The notes under the pieces: model-generated
What the model was told of the DNA's origin: nothing
Database searches by the model: none
What the model saw: the letters and a program-made list of their open reading frames with translations, nothing else
In this document: positions 1-12,100 of the stretch, one piece after another
Numbering within the stretch: the stretch's first letter is position 1
Layout of the letters: the number at the start of each line of letters is the position of its first letter
Translations under genes and position numbers: made by a program
Assembly (NCBI GenBank): GCA_008711295.1
Contig: VUYV01000061.1
Coordinates: forward strand, 3,075,731-3,139,730
Direction: 5' to 3'
Source of the DNA: Anarhynchus alexandrinus
Taxonomy: Eukaryota; Chordata; Aves; Charadriiformes; Charadriidae
Length of the DNA stretch: 64,000 nt

Positions 1-1693
1 TAGTTCTTTTGGGTTTTCTTTTTACTCCACTCATTTATTTTCTGCCCCACTATCTTTAAAGTATTAAAACAGATAATTTGGCTAAATGTGATTTCTATTC
101 AGAAACAGCTATAATTCTCTTTCTTTAAAGAATTTATTGGACCAATGGTCCTCCAAAACCAATGTTGGAAATATAAAGTCAAAGTAGTGTAGTAACAACT
201 GATCTGTATCCATCCCTTCAGATTGATAAACTGACAAAATAAGCAAATTCTATTCATGCTGATGCCTTGGGACATGTTGGCACACAGATAATTAGGAAGC
301 TATTTTCCAAGAGAAGGTCACTGTGTTTTACGCAGCCTGCATAAGCCAGAGATTAGGACTGCCAGTGATTTAGCTGAAGACAGGAGACAATGATCATCTG
401 GCTGAGACGGTTCATCATTGTTATGAATTCAACAATAAATTTGATGAGATGTTAGGACAATTAGGGTGATGATATGCTCCTTCACAAATGTGCAGAGGAA
501 TCATTATGAAAAGGGAAATTGATGAAATCATTAAAGTGAATGTAAACTTGAACTGGATTTGTAAGTCAAAGAGGAATTTCCCATGCAGAATTGCTGGATG
601 GATCTATTACATTACATATCACTCATAAATGCCTAGTAGAATCAGTTTTTGGTCATGAATACATTAATGCAACCATTTTTGCACATTGTTTAAGTATAGC
701 TGATTATTTACTTTACTTATGTGATGTTTTACCTCAAATTACTTAATGTGCATCTGAGGAAAACATCATGAGGGTTTGAAGGCACATTATGCTTTCATTA
801 GGATGAAGATGGTTTTATGGTAGTTTCCTACCTGACTGTCTTTTCTTTTAGAAGCTACATTATAAAAAAGAATGAAAGATAAACAAATGAAAGTTAGTAG
901 AAGTAACTCTGATATACTAAATAAATAAAATGTCTCCATTTTAAATTGGAATCTTCCGTAGTTAATTTCCTTGTGGAATGTTTAAAAAAATCTTAAGATT
1001 AATCCCTGTCTTGCTTTATAGTACCATTAACATATTATAGATTTGATTTCCATCTAAAGAAAAATCTACTTGTAATATCAATGCAAAATATTACAGCATC
1101 TCCAAAAAATAAGAAAATAAAACATAATAAAGCTAGAACAATAAGTTTCCTTCTTAATTACAGAGTGAAACCAAAAAAAGGCGTATTTAGAAACAGGTCA
1201 TCTACAATGATTTGATGTACTCAAAGTCATTTTGTTAGCCAAATCGCTCATGGACATTCATATTAAATGTGTCTGCTGAATGTTAAGATTCTCTTTGAAT
1301 AAAGTGAGGTACTCAAGGGGCTATAGTAATCTGCTGGATACTTCAAGGTACAGTGATATCTATGGATGTTTTATGCACGGTGCTGATATATTTACTGGCT
1401 TGTCGCATTACCTATCTTGGCTTTTGAAAGCTAAACTCTGTAATATGAGGCTAATATTAATGTCCAGTTACAAATTTCACTCAGGAGGTGTCAAATAACT
1501 CTTGAGATGTGGTGGTGGTCTTCTTTCTGCTATGAGAAACAACATGTCATTGAAATTATCTGCTAGCAAGTGCTGCCTTTTTTTAGAGAAGTTTGGTAAG
1601 AAAGTTTTGTACTCAAGGCACAACTGAAATAACAAAGTGTCATGTATCTGTGGTGCAGGAAACAATAGCCCTTCTGTAATCAGCTCAGACATT
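1..1693. other. Unique AT-rich non-coding sequence
   Basis: I see no recognisable exon, RNA gene or mobile element. The open frames here are short and do not resemble any protein I know. The only local structure that stands out is the group of SOX-like motifs at 387-437, listed separately. Confidence 0.6.
387..437. promoter_or_regulatory. Candidate SOX-motif cluster
   Basis: ACAATGAT at 387-394 and its exact inverse ATCATTGT at 414-421 form an inverted pair with a 19-base spacer. AACAATA follows at 431-437. ACAAT/ATTGT cores are the known binding preference of SOX HMG-box factors, and paired opposite-facing sites occur in SOX-E dimer elements, though usually with shorter spacing. The motifs are seen directly; enhancer function is inference. 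Such cores are common in AT-rich DNA, so this is a weak call. Confidence 0.25.
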
Positions 1694-1921
1694 TGTCCTG
1701 GTTTCGGCTGGGATAGAGTTAACATTCTTACTAGCAGCTGATATAGTGCTATGTTTTGGATTTAGGATGAGAATAATGTTGATAACACAGTAATATTTTC
1801 AGTTGTTGCTAAGCAGTCAAGGATTTTTTCAGTGTCATATGGAAGCTGAGAGGGAGCATAGACAGGACAACTGACCCAAGCTGGCCACAGGAATATTCCA
1901 TATCATAGACATCACGCTCAG

Positions 1922-1929
1922 TATATAAA
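1922..1929 (+). promoter_or_regulatory. LTR TATA box
   Basis: TATATAAA lies upstream of the GC-rich part of the plus-strand LTR, in the position expected for the U3 promoter. Whether it is still active cannot be judged from sequence. Confidence 0.6.
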
Positions 1930-2074
1930 TGGGGGTTGGCCGGGAGGCCGGAGTCGGTGATTACTGCTTGGGAACGGTCTGGGCTTCAGTCAGGGTGTGG
2001 TGAGCAACTGCATTGTGCATCACTTGTTTTGTATTTTTTTTAATCATTATTATTTTCTCTTCCTGTGCTGTCCT

Positions 2075-2080
2075 ATTAAA
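2075..2080 (+). terminator. LTR polyadenylation signal (ATTAAA)
   Basis: ATTAAA, the commonest variant of AATAAA, lies about 150 bases downstream of the LTR TATA box. This matches the expected R-region position. Confidence 0.5.
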
Positions 2081-2205
2081 CTGTTTTTATCTCACCCCAT
2101 GAACTTTAGTTTTCTGCCCTGATTCTCTCCCCCATCCCACCGGGGTGTGGGGGGAGTGGGCGAGCAGCTGCGTGGTGTTTGGCTGCCTGCTGGGTTAAAC
2201 TGACA

Positions 2206-5200
2206 TTTCAGGAAATGTCTGCTGGCTGTCATGCTTAGGGCAGGGGTAGTCTTTTCATTTGATTTGTAGAGTACAAAGTACTGTCCTAGCCTATGACACT
2301 AAACACTACATTAAGCTACAGGAGATAATAATTAGGAATTGTATGAGAAATCAAAATGTAGCCTGTGCATTTGAGAGCTTAAGTCAAAGACATCTGCCTT
2401 GGTGCAGATACATACCTGCTTTTGAAACTTGCTCTATCTTTCAAATACTACACAAACTATTGCCATTAAACTCATGAATGAAAACTGTTATTCTGGTAGA
2501 TGTAGGATTGCTAACTTTTCCTAAACCTTATGCTTTTGGAATGGTATTTATAATTTTATTTTTCAGAGCTGCCTAGTTTTCATCTCATAATACACGAAGG
2601 TACATTGGTTGGTTAAGGGTTCTTTCCAGAGATAATGGCCTATAGAGATACTGTCAAGAAAGTTAAGAAACTTACATTAATTTTCTATAGTTTTCCTTAG
2701 ATGAGCTATGAGAGGAAATCGTTCCTTCCAGTATTACAGTTTGAACTGGTTATGTCTTTATTTATCCAGCTATGACCTTGCAAACAGCAGCATATTTCAC
2801 TTTAACTATGAAGACAAATTGCTGTAGATCTTCTTTTTATGCATTATAGAAAATGCAAAATGCAGCAGTGTCTCAGCGTCTGACTCGGAACAGTTGTGAC
2901 CATGATATGCTCACTCTGTTTGCTCTAATAGCTCCTTATAAAGTAATTGGTTATATGATGAATAACTGTTAGATTTTTTTTTTAAAGTCCATGATAAGGG
3001 GGAGAGATTATATTTGAAACCCTCATTATGAAACTTCTCCTGCTTCATACTTGTGCTTTTACACACCTTTCATAAAAGCATTCAATAAGTCAAAACTCTG
3101 GAAATATACTGCAGAACGCATCCATTGTTGGTGAAAGTGAAGAGATGGGTATTAGCAGAGTTATAGCAAGCCTCTGTGGATATTTGGTTTTTTTCTTTAG
3201 CTGCACTTGCTGGTCAGATTTGGATGAAGAAGGGCACCTGGGGGATCACACAACAGCTTAGAAAAGTCCCAGGTTCAGTTAGGGTGATGGGTGAGACTGG
3301 TCAGCAAAGCTACCGGCACAAGAGTATGAATAAAAAAAAAGCTTCTTTACACCTGACATCAGGGACAGGAGTGCTGATAGTGGGCAGTAGCTGTAGCGTG
3401 TTGCAGGTTATCTAGGCTGGGGAAATCCTCTAGGACAGGAACTAGACAGGCCCAGATTCTCCTCTCCCCCTCAGGCAGGGAACTGGGGAGCCTGAGCAGA
3501 GTCTGTTGGGCTCTGCCCTGGACTTTTCCCTTCTTTGTACAGCGAGCTCACCACTTCCAGGATAGGGTTTTATACAGAGTTGTCATTGCTTGCAGCAATG
3601 TGGGATTGGATATGTACTCCTTTGTTCCTAGATTGTACTTGAGTTTCTGTTAAGCTCTAAGGAGACAGTAGTTCTTGAATTTCTGCAAGGAAGTCAGAGA
3701 AAAAATGAGAAGGTAGAAAGCATGCTAGATTTAAAACAAAATAAATCTGCGATTTAATGACATAACAGGGAGTGATTAGGTTGGAAGAGTCAAATGCCGT
3801 GGCTCCTTGGAAAGGGAGTAGCAGGGTGCGCTGGCAGTCTCGGCACTCGATAATCAAATGACATGGCAAAGTAGGGAGGGAAGCAGTGGAAGGAAGGGCA
3901 CCAGGATAACTTTGAAACCTGATCTAAAGACCTGGTCTAAATCCACCTATAATGATTATTAGGGACTGACAGGGTTAGCATTTAACCTGTATGATCATCC
4001 ATGATTTACAGAAATGTTACATCTCTTTTTTACTTCTTTTCTTTGAAAGGGTAACTTTAATAGTGCATGTATTTAAATTGCTCCAACTTTTCTGGACTCA
4101 TAGAGCCATATGTAGTGCATTAAGAGCATTATTTTTGATATTTTATTTGACTTACATAGGAGGCCAGAATAGACCTCAGGATGCCCTTATCTTTCTGTGA
4201 TGTTTTGAAACATTGTCCTTGGATTTCAATGTCTATAGATGTGATCAATTATTTCCCTTTGACAGGGCTATTATTACATACATAATCCACAATTCATGTG
4301 TGCTAAATTTGTTATTGATCTTTAGAGCAGCATAAACAGTATGCATTTATTTACATGTATATACATGGATGAGGAGGTAATTAATTTACTTGCTATCGAT
4401 TTGTTTTCCTTTTGACTCTGGCAGACTGTTCAGCATTCCATTTTGTTATTTATGCAATAATGTTCTGATGAAAGCTGTAAAACCAGAACATCAGTAAGCT
4501 TATTTTTTGCTGCCTTAGTAAATCTATTTGTGAGGTAGATGCACTAAACAGTAGTCTCTGCACCTATCTTTTTACAAGGGAATGTAAAATAAAACATTTT
4601 TCTGAGAGTACAAAGCATAAAAGTGCTGAATTTACCTCAGCATTCTTGACATCAGCGTAAAGCCTCTGTGATAGATCAGGATCCAAAATGATGAGGCATC
4701 AATCTGCTAAGTTTAATCAGTGAGGAGTCCCAACAGTACTATTCAAATATTAAAAATTATACGTGTTTACTATTGTAGTGGAGTGTAAGGCTTCTCTTCT
4801 ATACCTGGAGTATCCCACAAAACCAAGAAAAATTCCACCGCCAAATTCAAAGCCAAGCTGCTCAAATTAGCCTTTTGTATATGATAACTTCAAAGTGGTT
4901 TGAATTATGGACACTGCTGAACTAGGGAGACAATCAAGATTCAGTATGTGTTTATGGTGTTTCATAGACCATACATATGCATGGATTTACTGCTGCACAT
5001 GCATTTTGATGGTTTGCTCATTCATAAGCCAACTTCTGCATGAGCAAAAGAGACCCTCTCTGACCTGTCCCTCATGACAGCCTGTCTGGTGTCAGGAGGG
5101 ATAGACATGCATGCTGTATACAGGGACTGTGTTTACAGCTTGTCATTTTATATTACAGCACTGTATAAAAGCAGGCAGAAAGGTCCATTTTGAATAATCT

Positions 5201-6712
5201 TGTTAGCAAGGGACTGTATCAGATGAAGTTTTTTCTTCTATTTTTCTTCTGTTATTTTTACACATATATTCCAGTGAAGATGAGCTTTGAATGAACCTCG
5301 AAAATTTGTAAGATCTTTTGCATAATTTTCAGTGGGTGTTGACAGAAATGGCAATCTGATTCATAAACACAGAAAAAACTCAGATTAGTTTTCATACAGT
5401 TGCATATAATGTACAAAATTAACTGCTGTTAAAATGCAATAGATTACTCATGAAACAAGAGTCTGTGTTTTCAGCAGCTCATTTAAGACATGGGGGTTAT
5501 ATTGTGCCATGGTTTATACAGCAGCATGTATGATGGCCGTGATTCCTCTTGCTATGATTGTCTACATTCATTTTAAGTTTGCAAGGCCTATTTTGTGATT
5601 ACCTGAACATCTGCTTTGTACCCAGTAAAATTTGAATTTTGTTAAATGTAGTGGTACTCCTCTATTCTAATATAGACTTCCAAGTGTTTTGCAAAGGGAA
5701 TATTGCTTCTCTTATCTGTATGCCCTTTTTACAAAGATATTTCAATTAGGAAGGGAAGCATCTGGTTGAAGTTCTGGGTTTAAATGCTGACAATAGCACA
5801 TTGGCTTCTGAATCAGTTGTGCCCTTTGAAATCATTATTCCAATGTCCAATATTTGTTTTTACTTGAGTTAATGATTTCAAACCAGAAGGTAAATAAAAT
5901 TGAATAGTTAGTGATTTGGGTAAATATAGGTACTTCTATGTTAGTATAAGAGGATAGATGCTTAAGAAATGTGGTATAAATTTAGTAGATGAGAAATGTA
6001 TGTAATCATATTACATTTAGCAGTGATTATTTAATTTTAATGCATTTACATTGCAATTTGTCACAAATTATATCACATTTGCAACTAATTTTTAATTATA
6101 AAGTATTGTGAAGAAAAGATCATTAAATTAGCATTTTTGTTTCATTTTCATGTCTGTTTTCATGTCCTGAAAAAAGGAATCTACAGTAAGTGACATGTTA
6201 TAATGAATTCTTTTTATATTCAGAAGAATTTTGCTGTCTTTTAATAAAGTAGTATATAATTTAATAGATATTCTTCTGTAACTTAACAGAGGGCTACCAG
6301 AGGGCAGTGCTTGACATATCCATTCAGCCACTTGCCAGTTATGGGTAGGGATCTAGCTTTGCCCTCATCCCTGTCAGAGCCTCAGCGTTGGTGAGAGCAA
6401 CTGTTCTTCTCCCCACTGCTGATATTTTTGGGAACGTGACCCGGATGCAAAAGCTAAAGCATGCATCTTCAGACCATTTGAAACCCTGGAGTCCTAGGAG
6501 CTAAAGCTAAAGCCGTGGCTTCCACTTAGCAAGACAGCCAGGTAGCAAGAAGGCACTCCTGTGAGGCAGGTGGAAGGGATGCTTGAAGCACGGTTGCCTC
6601 CTCACTTATTCTCTCAGGACTCAAATGGTCTTATCTGTGCTCTCTCTGCTCTTGCTGTGTTCTCTTTAGGTAGCATTTAGCACCTTGGGTTCAGGAGGAT
6701 CCTCTTGTGCAC
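2206..6712. other. Unique non-coding sequence
   Basis: No exon, RNA gene or transposon was recognised. A 14-base perfect palindrome, CATGTATATACATG, occurs near 4354-4367. The part from about 6340 to 6712 is richer in G+C than its surroundings but matches nothing I know. Confidence 0.55.
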
Positions 6713-6717
6713 ACTGT
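6713..6717. repeat. Target-site duplication, left copy
   Basis: ACTGT immediately precedes the TGT end of the LTR and is repeated exactly at 7562-7566. The next outward base differs, so the duplication is 5 bp. Confidence 0.85.
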
Positions 6718-6829
6718 TGTCACGGTCCACTCCTCGGTGGACGCGTGATGGTTCGTTTCAGCTGTGATCTCGAAGCGCAAAAAGAAATGGCATCAGGCCC
6801 AGGGAGTTATGCTTTCAACACACAATCAC

Positions 6830-6835
6830 TTTATT
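6830..6835 (-). terminator. LTR polyadenylation signal (AATAAA on minus strand)
   Basis: TTTATT on the plus strand reads AATAAA on the minus strand. It lies about 210 bases downstream of the minus-strand TATA-like box, as expected for the end of R. Confidence 0.65.
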
Positions 6836-7040
6836 GGTTTTGCCCGTAAAGCGGCTTGCGATAGAAAGAAGGAAGAATAGGAAAGATGAGGTAAAAAGGG
6901 GGGAAAGAGGATTATAGCTACCACCACGGGTCCACCGGCGTCCCGATGGTCCCGAATCCAGAAGGCGTTCCGCTGCTGCTTCTTCGACCGTCGTGGTCTC
7001 TCGGTGGGGAAGATCTTCGGAAATTCAGTTGCTGAGGAAC

Positions 7041-7054
7041 CATCTTTTATGCTA
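7041..7054 (-). promoter_or_regulatory. LTR TATA-like box
   Basis: The minus strand reads TAGCATAAAAGATG, a CATAAAA-type TATA box at the U3/R transition of the solo LTR. Confidence 0.55.
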
Positions 7055-7362
7055 GGTAGCACACCTTGCTCCTCCTTGGACCCACCTCCACTCCACCTCT
7101 GTCCCGTGGAAAGGTGCCAATCTCCGCCTGTCTGGAGTAAGGCTTTCACGCATGCCCAGAGAGGAGTGTTTGAGGCATGGTCAGCTTTGGAGGCGGGTAG
7201 CTTCTTACCAGGAGGTGTGTTTTTATATTATAATGACATTATAATGAGGAAAGTTCAACTGAGGTGCGAGATTGCTTCATCGGTACTGGCACAGCCATTG
7301 CGATCCATCTTTTTCGACAGCAGTTCTCTGCTTTGCTGCTCCAGTAGAATAGGCTTGCACCA

Positions 7363-7413
7363 GGTACCGACACTGTTCGTACTTTTGTACCATGGTAACG
7401 ACACTGCTCGTAC
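7363..7413 (-). repeat. Tandem U3 motif in the LTR
   Basis: Two 20-base copies (7363-7382 and 7394-7413) differ at two positions and are offset by 31 bases. Short tandem repeats in U3 are the usual form of retroviral enhancers; this function is inferred. Confidence 0.7.
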
Positions 7414-7561
7414 CTCAGTCCCTTCTCCAAGGTTTCCACATCTGATAACAACCAGCTCAGCGAGCCACTGCAAACTCATGTCAAGATGTTAGTCCAGGTT
7501 TTGGGGCCTAGTCCCTGATGACAATGTTGAGACAATACCGATCTTCTGATCGACTCTTACA

Positions 7562-7566
7562 ACTGT
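7562..7566. repeat. Target-site duplication, right copy
   Basis: ACTGT directly follows the terminal ACA of the LTR and matches 6713-6717 exactly. Confidence 0.85.
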
Positions 7567-9050
7567 CAGCTTGCTTTTCACTACAAATGCCCCCCCAGTT
7601 CTACAAGGCAACTCTACCTTACTGAAAGAGACGGTGGGACCTGTCCCTTAAGCAAGGCAGAGCTGTCTCCTATCGCCAGAAAACATGAATTCTCAGAGAT
7701 GTCTTCCCAGCTCAGGTCACCTATATCTTCTCTTGTGCAGATACTCAGTCTCCTCTGAAATCGTTACGTGAACTTTCTCAGGGGTATGTTGCCTCTTACA
7801 GTTCCTGTGCTTTGGGCATGCCCTGGTTCCGTGCTGACTTCAGCCTGAGCTTTAGGGAGCCTGAGAAAGCAAAAGCAGACTCTCAGGGCAAACGTGAAGC
7901 GCTCAATTGTAGATGTCTGCTCTGAACAGCCGCATTGATGACATTTAGCCTCTTCAGCAAGCTCTTCTCTGAGCTTAGTTGCTTTATACATCCACACCTC
8001 TGTCAATTAGGTCTCTATTATGCAGATTTCACCTCAGGTTACTTGGAAAATAAAACCAAATAACACATTTATTGGTGCTAATGAGTAATGACTTGAGATA
8101 TTGCTTCTCTATTTGTGTATAATGACTGCAATAACTTCAGCACATTTACTAAGATATAGCTGGTATCTTTGCTTTATATGTTGGGTTTTTTTCTTCCCTC
8201 TCTTCTTTTGCTGTGAGAAGGTTGAGGCTGACAAGCGAAGCATTACCAGTGCTCAGGTATGTGCCAGGTCTCAGAAGGACAAATAATGCATCTTAAAAGC
8301 GTGTAGGTGGGCAAAGTAACATGTGCTTCCAGGATGAAAACCCTTCCTGAAAGGCTGATTGTCCCATCTGACACACTCAATGAACAACTCATAACTGCTG
8401 CTGTGGGAGGCAAAAAACTTTCTTTCTTTACTTCCTGTCATTAGGGTTTTCTCTTTCTTTCTTTCTCTTTTCCTCCAGTCCTTCTGTCTGCCTCTCCATT
8501 TGAGGTGAAGAGCACCTCCCCTGCTCATTTCCTCTCTCCTTTATGATGTGGACCAAAAAGAGGGCGGGTGGGTGAAGAGCCCATCACAACTTCCCCCCAC
8601 TCAGCCTTAAAAGGTGAGAGGAGATGACAAATCTGGTGACAACTGAGAAGATAAGATTGCTATATGGAGCTAATGAGAAGGAACAGATGTGGGGACTCTA
8701 CTGATATGGGAGCTGTACAGTGCAGGGAACTGCTTAATTAGGTTTAATAATAGGAGTTCTACTTTTTTTAAGCCCTACTAAGTGCTCCGTTGTAGCTGGA
8801 GTCGCTGTGGATTTGAGGAATGTGATCAGGAAATAATGCTTGTCAGGACAAAATCAAAGGATTAATTTTTTTTCTTATAATTAAAGAAAATGAAAAGACC
8901 GTACTTTGTCCTTACATCAAGTGGGATGCTGGAATCTTTTTATTGCTGATGAGGCTTTTTTCTTGGATATCACTAAGTGACCCACTAATTGAGAATGTGT
9001 GCATTTATATGACTAAAGTGATTTACCTTTGATTGATTGGACACTTTTAA
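7567..9050. other. Unique sequence with a pyrimidine-rich tract
   Basis: No gene or transposon was recognised. From about 8417 to 8545 the plus strand is strongly C/T-biased and includes short CTTT runs (8420-8427 and 8452-8465). This is simple-sequence decay rather than coding sequence. Confidence 0.5.
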
Positions 9051-9180
9051 GATGCCGCCGGACAGGGTGCTGGGCCATCTTGTCTAGACCATGCTTTTGC
9101 CAAGAGAGGTTGGAGCAGATGATTCTTGAGGTCTCTTCCAACCTGGTATTCTATGGTTCTATGATTCTGTGATTCTATCA
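9051..9180 (+). mobile_element. CR1 LINE, 3'-end fragment
   Basis: CR1 is the dominant LINE of birds, and most copies are short because reverse transcription usually stops early. Here the GGACAGGGTGCTGGGCCATC block is followed by the conserved GAGGTTGGAGCAGATGATTC block and GGTCTCTTCCAACCTGGTATT. It ends in the (ATTCTATG)-type terminal repeats (about 9148-9180), which mark the CR1 3' terminus. It is therefore 5'-truncated and plus-oriented, with only about 130 bases of 3' UTR and no coding part. CR1 insertions generally lack clear target duplications, and none is seen. Confidence 0.92.
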
Positions 9181-12100
9181 TCTGTTTGTTTTTCTTCTGT
9201 GCCATATTTGATGACTACAGTTTTGATTCCTTTTAGATCTAAAATTATTTATATTTTAAGAGTAGATTCCAACTTTAAGTTCTGTTGAGCAGATCTTAGA
9301 TAAAGACCTTTGCTGTCTTAACAGGTGAAAATCTATATCATGAAGATGATGTTATGCACTAAACAGACTTCTGACCTCTACACATTACATCTTCATGTTA
9401 ACCCAAACATTTCAGTAAGAACCAGCGTTGATCCATACCCTAATACTTTCTGTAGATCACCTATTGTAATGCTACAGTGCACATATTAGAATTTCAGCCT
9501 TCTGGTTCGGCCAGAGATGCTCTCTGGAAGACATGTCTTACGGGACCCTGTAGGCATCTTATGAAAGATAGTAAGGATGAGCAAATTAAAGCAGTCTTTT
9601 GCACTGATAATATCATAAGTAAAGAACAATTAACAAGGACAACCATGGGAGAAAAAAATCTATTTGAAGAACGTGAAGGATGTGTCAAAAAGTGGGGTTG
9701 TCTGACTTCCTCCATTAGTACTAGACTCTTGTAAGAAAAAAAAAAGGTAGAAAAAAACGGTGAGGCCTGTGATGATATGCACCAATTGGACTATTCTGAC
9801 ACTACTGTTAGACTATGTCATTGTGAAATAGTGTTGGCAATTCCAAGTATATGTATATGGACATCTTCTATACATTTTCTAAAACAAATTAGGAATAATC
9901 AGTTCTGTTGCTCTGATGATGTATTTTCTTTTAATAGCAATCCACACGGTGTGACTTAATCTTTTTTTTTTCAGTGTATAACATTTTGAGAGGGAGAGAT
10001 GCATGCGAAGTATATTTATTGAGATCAATAATTTATTGTCTGAATTTCCCCAAAAATATATTTGTGTGTCACATATACAAATATATATATATTCATTGAG
10101 TCTGAATGTATAAAACTGAAAAAATAGGCAATCATTTAATTAAGAATCAGAAAACATATTGTTTAACAAAATGCTTTGTAAATGCTGTAGGAAATGGAGT
10201 GTGGCCAAATTTCTGTGAATTTCTACATGGCCTGTAGTCTTTGTTTAGTCAAAATTCCTCTGATATTACTGGGAATTCTGACAAACCAGTACTGTGGGGA
10301 GAAACACTGGCAATTTTTAACTTAATAAAAGAGAAATATTTGCTAGAATGGCATCAACATTTAATCCCAGAATGCAAACGAAAGATAGGAAAAGGATGTG
10401 CAGTTAACCTGGTTGCTCAAATTTTATATAAATTGAGGTATATTTTAGATACATGCCTTAGAGGATGTGGGCAAAATTGTTGCCACTCTCATGAACAGCT
10501 TCAGTTCTGACTACATGTGCGGCTTGTGAAAGCGTTCAAGTTTGAAGTTGGTCCTTCACCTTTCTGTTGAGCACTCTCACAGATGACGCACTGAAAAACG
10601 AGGTTATGTAAAGACTGTAATGAACTATAGATTTATACTTCATGAGTTATGCTTAGAGTCCATCCTTCCATTGAAAATAAATTTCCTGCTGCTGGGGGTT
10701 TCAGCTGTGTTCTGATTTAGAGGTTTGCAAGATTTGGCATAGCTTGGTAAGGGCTGTGAGGACAAGGGATACATGTTTCTGTGAATCTATCACCAATTCC
10801 TTTCACGAAAGCTTGGTGACTACATAGTATGAGAGAAGATTCTTTCACTGTGATGTAGATACAAGTGTAATCATAATTGGCAAAAGCTGCTTTCTTTGGA
10901 AGATGATGACCATCTGAATAAAATGAAGTCTTGATGTAAAGCAGAGGCCATAATCTCTCTGGCCATCCACTGAAAGGAAATATGTGACCTAGAGGTCACT
11001 TGCTATTCATAGAGATAAAAAAATTTAAAACAAAAATACTGACCTCTTTACATTTTCATGATTTAAAGGATTAATGACACTTGATAGTGAATATGATGTA
11101 CTCTTTGCAGTTGTAATAATTTCCTATTGATGGGGGGTCTGTGCTGTTAACTGATAAGAAATCAAAACCCAGTCATTGATTCCCAAGTAAAAAAATCCAT
11201 GTGTTCACTTGTGTTAAATCCATACAGCTTCATTGATGCTGATAAGTATGTTTTATCACCTGGGAAGCGTAATAATTTTTCAGTAGCTGTTAAATAATTT
11301 ACAGAACCAGAATTTTCTGTGGTGGATCAGCTATTCAGAATATTCCTACTCATCCCATGTAGCACTTTGGATCTTTGATTTGACTGATACGTACCAAAAA
11401 AAGAAAAAAAAAAATATTAAAAAAAAGGCAATTAGACCCTTTCAGCAGGCAAAACACATCACACTTCCCTCAAGCTGACTGCTCAAGCCGGCTGTTCCTC
11501 ACCACACATTCAGTCGCAGAATCTGTCCATATTCAGACACTGTCTCTCACTAAAAGATGCTCTTATACCTTGCCATCTGTCATGTGCTGCCTGTTCCCAC
11601 AGTAAAAACGGCTCCCCCAGTTTAGTCAGATTTGACAGTTATTTCCATTGAGGATGGTGATGGACTAATCTTCAGAAATGTGTTCCTTTTCCCACTTCTT
11701 CCCTAGGATTGATAGCGTCTCACTTTCATATGTGGTCCTAAGTGACTTTGGTGGGACTTCTAAAGGATGAAGATTGATGCACAGAAAAGGTTGTGCCTGA
11801 ACCTTGTCATTAGGTAACAGTGTAGAAAGGCTTTGCTTTAAACTTCCTATATTCAATCAAACTTTCAGAAGAATCACTCATCTTCAGTAGAAAACCATAC
11901 ACTGGATGCTTTTTGTATAGATTTTCAGAAATATGTAGCAATGATGATGGAGGAAGAGTGAGTGAGAGGGCAAGAAATAAAAAAACTGTCTGCAAAGACA
12001 ATAAATAGCAGGGGCGTACTGTATGTGGACAAAATACACTTTCACGAGGAACGAGGAAATTACAACATTGTCATATGCATATTTCACTAGGATCTATCAG

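Larger units (their letters stand above)
1694..2205 (+). mobile_element. Solo LTR of an avian endogenous retrovirus (ERVL-like)
   Basis: The element begins TGTCCTGGTTTCGGCTGGGA and ends in a TTAAAC...ACA terminus, giving the TG...CA ends of an LTR. The ends are partly inverted copies: the reverse complement of the 3' end reads TGTCAGTTTAACCCAGC. A TATA box (TATATAAA, 1922-1929) and an ATTAAA polyadenylation signal (2075-2080) lie in U3-R-U5 order, so the LTR points along the plus strand. No internal retroviral region or second LTR follows, so this is a solo LTR left by recombination. The sequence resembles an LTR family I know from songbird and other neoavian genomes; the exact family name is not determined. 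Flanking duplication is unclear: GACATT occurs at 1688-1693 and 2202-2207, but the second copy overlaps the terminal ACA. Confidence 0.85.
6718..7561 (-). mobile_element. Solo LTR of an endogenous retrovirus, minus orientation
   Basis: An 844-base unit with TGT...ACA ends is flanked by perfect 5-base copies of ACTGT (6713-6717 and 7562-7566), the mark of retroviral integration followed by LTR-LTR recombination. Orientation is read from the signals on the minus strand. A TATA-like GCATAAAAGATG lies at 7041-7052, and AATAAA lies downstream of it at 6835-6830. U3 therefore spans roughly 7561-7050 and R-U5 runs down to 6718. U3 holds two copies of a 20-base motif 31 bases apart (7363-7382 and 7394-7413). 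A 5-bp duplication suits class III (ERVL-type) or some gamma-type elements better than the 6 bp typical of alpha- and beta-type elements. The open frames inside it (7004-7492 plus, 6826-7149 minus) have no retroviral similarity that I can see and are treated as chance. Confidence 0.9.

Noticed and set aside
6826..7149. 107-codon minus-strand open frame
   Set aside because: It spans the LTR R region and poly-A signal; it is not a retroviral gene.
7004..7492. 162-codon open frame on the plus strand
   Set aside because: It lies wholly inside the minus-oriented solo LTR, on its antisense strand, and shows no domain.
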